From contig DWWP01000054.1 in NCBI GenBank assembly GCA_019119635.1, positions 1-64,000 of the forward strand: a stretch of DNA of 64,000 nucleotides, read 5' to 3'. Position 1 is the first letter of the stretch. Each line of letters opens with the position of its first letter. Positions 60,743 through 64,000 of this stretch are shown here, piece by piece. Below the pieces are notes generated by a model. It was not told the origin of the DNA. It saw only the letters and a list, made by a program, of their open reading frames with translations, and made no database searches. The DNA is from Candidatus Dietzia intestinipullorum (GTDB lineage: Bacteria > Actinomycetota > Actinomycetes > Mycobacteriales > Mycobacteriaceae). The position numbers were made by a program, and so were the translations under genes.

Positions 60743-63661
60743 GTGCACGTGTCCGACGCCCGCCCTCTCCTGCACGCCGTGTGGCAGTCCGGCGTCATCG
60801 GTGTGTGGTGCGACACCGGACTGCGCGCGCCGGAGTCCGTCGCACCGGCCGGATCGGTGACGGCCGTGTCCCGGGCCGGTGCGCCGGAGCCGGTGGTGGA
60901 GCTGCTCGAGAGGTTCCGGCTGTCGCACCGCGTCGTCATCCGCGCACCGGTCGACGGTCGTGTGCGGCCCGCCTCGCTCCCCGGTATCAGGATGTCCGTC
61001 GCCTCCGCCGTGGAGCTGTGTGCGCTCCTGCGGGGAGACGAGCACTGGGTGGGACCCGATCTGCGTGCCCTGGCGGCGTTGTCCGCCGGCATCGCCGGGT
61101 TCGTCGCCTCCGGCCACGTCGTCCCGGAGGTGACCCGCGTCGAGGGCGGGTGGGACGCCTCGTGGCGCCTCGTCTCCTCCCCGGTCGTGTCGACATGGGC
61201 CGCCGAGAGCCTGCCCCGGTGTCACGGACTCGTGGCCACGCGTTCGGAGCTCGACCACCTGCTGTCGTCGCTCGCCGACCAGCACGCCCGCGCCGCCCTG
61301 GCCCCGCTCGCCGCGGACCGGCGCAGCTCGTTCGGAGAGGCGCTGGTGGTGGGGGGCGACCTCCGGTCGGGTGGTCAGGCACTCGCGGAGGCGGTCCGGG
61401 ATTTCGGCCGCGCGGCGGCCGCGCGGGACGTCGAGGTGGTCCTGCGGATCATGGAGCCCGGAGGAGACGACGACGAGACCGGGTCGGCAGCGGCCGAAGA
61501 GACGGACGACAGCGCAGAAGCCCCGGCGCTCGTCGTGCCCCGAGCCGGTGCCGCGCTCTGGCGTCTCGAGGTGTTGGTCCGCACGGGAGCGGACTCATTG
61601 CGCCCGTTCACGGAGCTCGCCGACTCCGGGGCCGTCGTCGCTCCGGTCCGGGATGTACTCGATCGGGCCGTGCGTTCCTGGCCGCCGCTGGCCCGGGCCG
61701 AGTCCGCCCCGGGCGGCCCGGACCTCCTGCTGACCACGGATCTCCTGCTGGAGCTCGTGGACGAGGGCGTCGAGGTGCTCCGCGGGCGGGGGATCGAGGT
61801 CCTGCTCCCGCGGGCGTGGACGAGGGTGCGCACGGTCGTGCGCGCGACGGTCGTCGATCCGGGCACCGAGGCCGTCGACACCGGACATCGCCTCGGACTG
61901 GATCAACTGACCGACGTGGACTGGGAACTCGTCGTCGACGACGCCCCGATCGACCCGGCCGAGGCGCAGCTCCTCCTCGACGCCGCGACCGACCTGGTGC
62001 GTCTGCGCGGGCGCTGGGTCCGGGCGGATCCCGGCGCCCTCCGGCGCGCGGCCCGCTTCCTCGCCTCCCGGCGGGGCCAGAAGGCCACCGCCCCGGCGCT
62101 GGTGGGCGCCCTGGCATCGGAGGAGGCCGAGGGTGTCGAGGTCGAGGCTCCGGACACGATCGACTGGCTGGCGTCGTCGTCGGCCGGGCCGCTCGAGCTG
62201 CCGGACTGGTTCCGGGCGACGCTCCGGCCGTACCAGGTGGAGGGCGTGCAGTGGCTCCTCGCGCTGGCCCGCGCCGAGACCGGGGCGGTCCTGGCGGACG
62301 ACATGGGACTGGGAAAGACCATGCAGGTCCTCGCGCTGACCTCGGTCGAGCACGAGGAGGGGCGTCGGGGGCCGACCCTCGTGGTGGCACCGCTGACGCT
62401 GATCGCGACCTGGGCGCGCGAGGCCGAGCGGTTCGCACCGCGGTTGCGCGTCCACGTGCATCACGGGGCCGGACGTGATCGCGGCGAGGGGGCGCAGGTC
62501 CGGCTCGCGGGCCACGATCTCGTCCTCACCTCGTACGGCACGGCCACCCGTGACGCGGACCTGCTCACCGAGGTGGCGTGGCGGCGGATCGTCGCCGATG
62601 AGGCGCAGACCATCAAGAACCCGTCCACCGCGGTGACCAAGGCGGTGACCGCGCTACCGGCCGAGCACCGCGTGGCCCTCACCGGGACACCCGTCGAGAA
62701 CCGACTGGACGAGCTCCGCGCGGTGTTCGACTTCGCCAACCCCGGCCTCCTGGGGTCCGCGAGCACCTTCCGGGCCCGGTTCGCGGTACCCATCGAGTCC
62801 CACCGTGACGAGTCCGCGGCGTCGCGCCTGCGCGCACTGGCCGCCCCGTTCGTGTTGCGGCGGCTCAAGACCGACCCGCGGGTCGTGGCCGACCTCCCCG
62901 CCAAGCAGCACATCCGGGTGGACGCGCAGCTCACCCGTGAGCAGGCCACGCTGTACCGGGCCGTGGTGGAGGACATGATGGAGCAGGTCGCCGAGTCCGA
63001 GGGCTCGGCACGCAAGGGCGCGATCCTCAGCGGGCTGACCGCGCTCAAGCAGGTCTGCAACCACCCGGCGCACTATCTGGCGGACGGCTCGCCTCTGCTG
63101 CGGGGCGGCCGGCACCGTTCGGGGAAGCTCGCCGCCCTGGACGAGGTGCTCACCGAGATCCTCGCCGCGGGCGAGAAGGTCCTGCTGTTCACCCAGTACC
63201 GCGCCTTCGGCGAGATGATCCTGCCTCTGCTCGAGCGACGTGCCGCCACCGCGGTGCCGTTCCTCCACGGCGGGGTCGCGGCCTCGGGACGGGCGGAGAT
63301 GGTCGAGGAGTTCCAGTCCGCGGGCGGACCCCCGGTCATGCTCGCCTCGCTCAAGGCCGGGGGCACGGGACTCACCCTCACCGAGGCCAACCACGTCGTG
63401 CACCTGGACCGCTGGTGGAACCCCGCGGTGGAGAGCCAGGCCACCGACCGTGTCCACCGGATCGGCCAGACGCGGGTGGTGCAGGTACGCACACTCGTGG
63501 CCCCGGGCACCGTGGAGGACAGGATCGACGATCTGCTCGCCGCCAAGCGTGACCTGGCGGAGATCACGCTCGGTCCGCTCGCGGGCGCGCTCACCGAACT
63601 GGATGACTCCGCGCTCGCCGCCCTGGTGGAGCTGACAGACGAGGGGGGTGACGAACCGTGA
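60743..63661 (+). CDS. SNF2-family (DEAD/DEAH-like) DNA-dependent ATPase
   Basis: This 972-residue protein has a large N-terminal part (about 1-480) of the bacterial SNF2-associated type and a C-terminal Swi2/Snf2 ATPase. Motif I is DDMGLGKTMQ with Lys525; motif II is DEAQ at 619-622 in place of DEAH; TGTPVENRLDEL, LKAGGTGLTLTEANHV and motif VI ATDRVHRIGQTR follow. These enzymes remodel protein-DNA or polymerase complexes. The GTG at 60743 or another at 60749 could be the start; neither has a clear ribosome binding site. It is coupled to a SWIM-finger gene by GTGA, a recurring actinobacterial pair. Confidence 0.88.
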   Translation: MHVSDARPLLHAVWQSGVIGVWCDTGLRAPESVAPAGSVTAVSRAGAPEPVVELLERFRLSHRVVIRAPVDGRVRPASLPGIRMSVASAVELCALLRGDEHWVGPDLRALAALSAGIAGFVASGHVVPEVTRVEGGWDASWRLVSSPVVSTWAAESLPRCHGLVATRSELDHLLSSLADQHARAALAPLAADRRSSFGEALVVGGDLRSGGQALAEAVRDFGRAAAARDVEVVLRIMEPGGDDDETGSAAAEETDDSAEAPALVVPRAGAALWRLEVLVRTGADSLRPFTELADSGAVVAPVRDVLDRAVRSWPPLARAESAPGGPDLLLTTDLLLELVDEGVEVLRGRGIEVLLPRAWTRVRTVVRATVVDPGTEAVDTGHRLGLDQLTDVDWELVVDDAPIDPAEAQLLLDAATDLVRLRGRWVRADPGALRRAARFLASRRGQKATAPALVGALASEEAEGVEVEAPDTIDWLASSSAGPLELPDWFRATLRPYQVEGVQWLLALARAETGAVLADDMGLGKTMQVLALTSVEHEEGRRGPTLVVAPLTLIATWAREAERFAPRLRVHVHHGAGRDRGEGAQVRLAGHDLVLTSYGTATRDADLLTEVAWRRIVADEAQTIKNPSTAVTKAVTALPAEHRVALTGTPVENRLDELRAVFDFANPGLLGSASTFRARFAVPIESHRDESAASRLRALAAPFVLRRLKTDPRVVADLPAKQHIRVDAQLTREQATLYRAVVEDMMEQVAESEGSARKGAILSGLTALKQVCNHPAHYLADGSPLLRGGRHRSGKLAALDEVLTEILAAGEKVLLFTQYRAFGEMILPLLERRAATAVPFLHGGVAASGRAEMVEEFQSAGGPPVMLASLKAGGTGLTLTEANHVVHLDRWWNPAVESQATDRVHRIGQTRVVQVRTLVAPGTVEDRIDDLLAAKRDLAEITLGPLAGALTELDDSALAALVELTDEGGDEP

Positions 63662-64000
63662 GCGCCGGCAGCGGGATCCCGACCCGGTCGCGGGCCGGAC
63701 CGTTCGGCAGGCACATGTGGAGCCGGCGGTGGGCCAAGGACTTCGAGTCCGGTGTGGACCGCAACGAGGTCTCCGGCGGGAGACAGGACGCGCGGCGTGG
63801 CAGGGTCGTCTCCCTCGACCATTCGGGCCGCACGGTCCGCTGTGACGTCGAGGGGAGCCGGCCGCTGCCCTTCACCGTCGAGTTCGAGTTCGCCCCGATC
63901 GACAGCACGGACTCCGACGCGCTCCGGCGCGCGCTGGGAGACGAGGAACAGGGCGTCGTCGGTGCGCTGACCGGCGAGTTCTCGGACACGGTCGGCTTTC
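63658..64000 (+). CDS. SWIM zinc-finger protein, 5' part only
   Basis: The first 114 codons are present; the gene runs off the window. The N-terminus (GRHMWSRRWAKDFESGVDRN, then GRVVSLDHSGRTVRCDVEGS) matches the conserved start of SWIM-domain proteins found next to SNF2 ATPases, which usually begin with a W-x-R-x-W segment. The zinc finger itself would be further downstream. The GTG overlaps the SNF2 stop, so the two are translated together. Function is unknown; DNA binding is inferred. Confidence 0.65.
   Translation, partial: MSAGSGIPTRSRAGPFGRHMWSRRWAKDFESGVDRNEVSGGRQDARRGRVVSLDHSGRTVRCDVEGSRPLPFTVEFEFAPIDSTDSDALRRALGDEEQGVVGALTGEFSDTVGF

Noticed and set aside
1-64000. tRNA, rRNA, CRISPR array, prophage or replication origin
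   Set aside because: I saw no cloverleaf-like gene, rRNA segment, regular short repeats with spacers, phage structural genes or DnaA-box cluster on reading the window.

Overview
The window is a high-GC (about 70%) actinobacterial chromosome segment. The gene content points to the mycolic-acid group (Mycobacteriales/Corynebacteriales): mycothiol synthesis (mshB), coenzyme F420 synthesis (fbiC), LGFP-repeat envelope lipoproteins, an LpqW homolog, the SigE-RseA-HtrA-TatB block and a multifunctional 2-oxoglutarate decarboxylase (kgd/odhA). From about 16.7 kb to 60 kb the order follows Mycobacterium tuberculosis Rv1165 to Rv1253 (typA, lpqW, mshB, fbiC, fdxC, dapC, dapD, dapE, LOG, folP2, Rv1209, Rv1211, Rv1220c, sigE, rseA, htrA, tatB, mrp, Rv1230c, Rv1231c, Rv1232c, Rv1234, kgd, deaD). 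Many M. tuberculosis genes are missing between these and several local genes are inserted. A Dietzia-, Gordonia- or Rhodococcus-like organism fits; the genus cannot be proven from the window.

Layout. 1-1 kb: the 3' end of an IS481-type transposase, ending on a CTAG target site immediately before an ABC permease. 1-9.7 kb: small housekeeping and hypothetical genes (DUF7218/Rho_N, nitrobindin, DUF488, DUF808, CPBP protease), two LGFP lipoproteins with a Bcr-type exporter, class I fumarase and a PCMT-like methyltransferase. 9.7-13.8 kb: a catechol-siderophore-type ABC importer transcribed leftward from a promoter overlapped by a DtxR/IdeR-like box. 13.8-16.3 kb: an F420-type oxidoreductase, a class III sirtuin and a secreted protein. 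16.7-21.7 kb: typA, lpqW, mshB and a membrane protein. 21.7-24 kb: a two-gene bacterial PH-domain membrane module. 24-35.9 kb: fbiC, ferredoxin, the dapC/dapD/dapE lysine genes, two LOG genes coupled to folP2, Rv1209- and Rv1211-like small proteins, and leucyl aminopeptidase coupled to an RlmA-like methyltransferase. 35.9-39.8 kb: envelope-stress block Rv1220c/sigE/rseA/htrA/tatB. 39.8-47.2 kb: mrp, lytic transglycosylase, DUF1003, MgtE_N-CBS, and a coupled CitE/stress-protein/SUFU operon followed by an orphan OpuAC lipoprotein. 47.3-53.3 kb: kgd, an EcsC-like protein and an aldonolactone oxidase. 53.4-57.8 kb: a TetR-regulated operon of a fold-III PLP enzyme, an M20 hydrolase and an MFS transporter, the best candidate for an undescribed pathway. 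57.9-64 kb: deaD, a membrane-tethered HNH nuclease, and a SNF2 ATPase coupled to a SWIM-finger gene cut by the window end.

Two features recur. Adjacent genes are often joined by 4-base ATGA/GTGA overlaps, implying translational coupling. Many first genes also have a TAnnnT -10 hexamer only 6-8 bases upstream of the start and no Shine-Dalgarno sequence, implying leaderless transcripts. I see no tRNA, rRNA, CRISPR array, prophage or replication origin.
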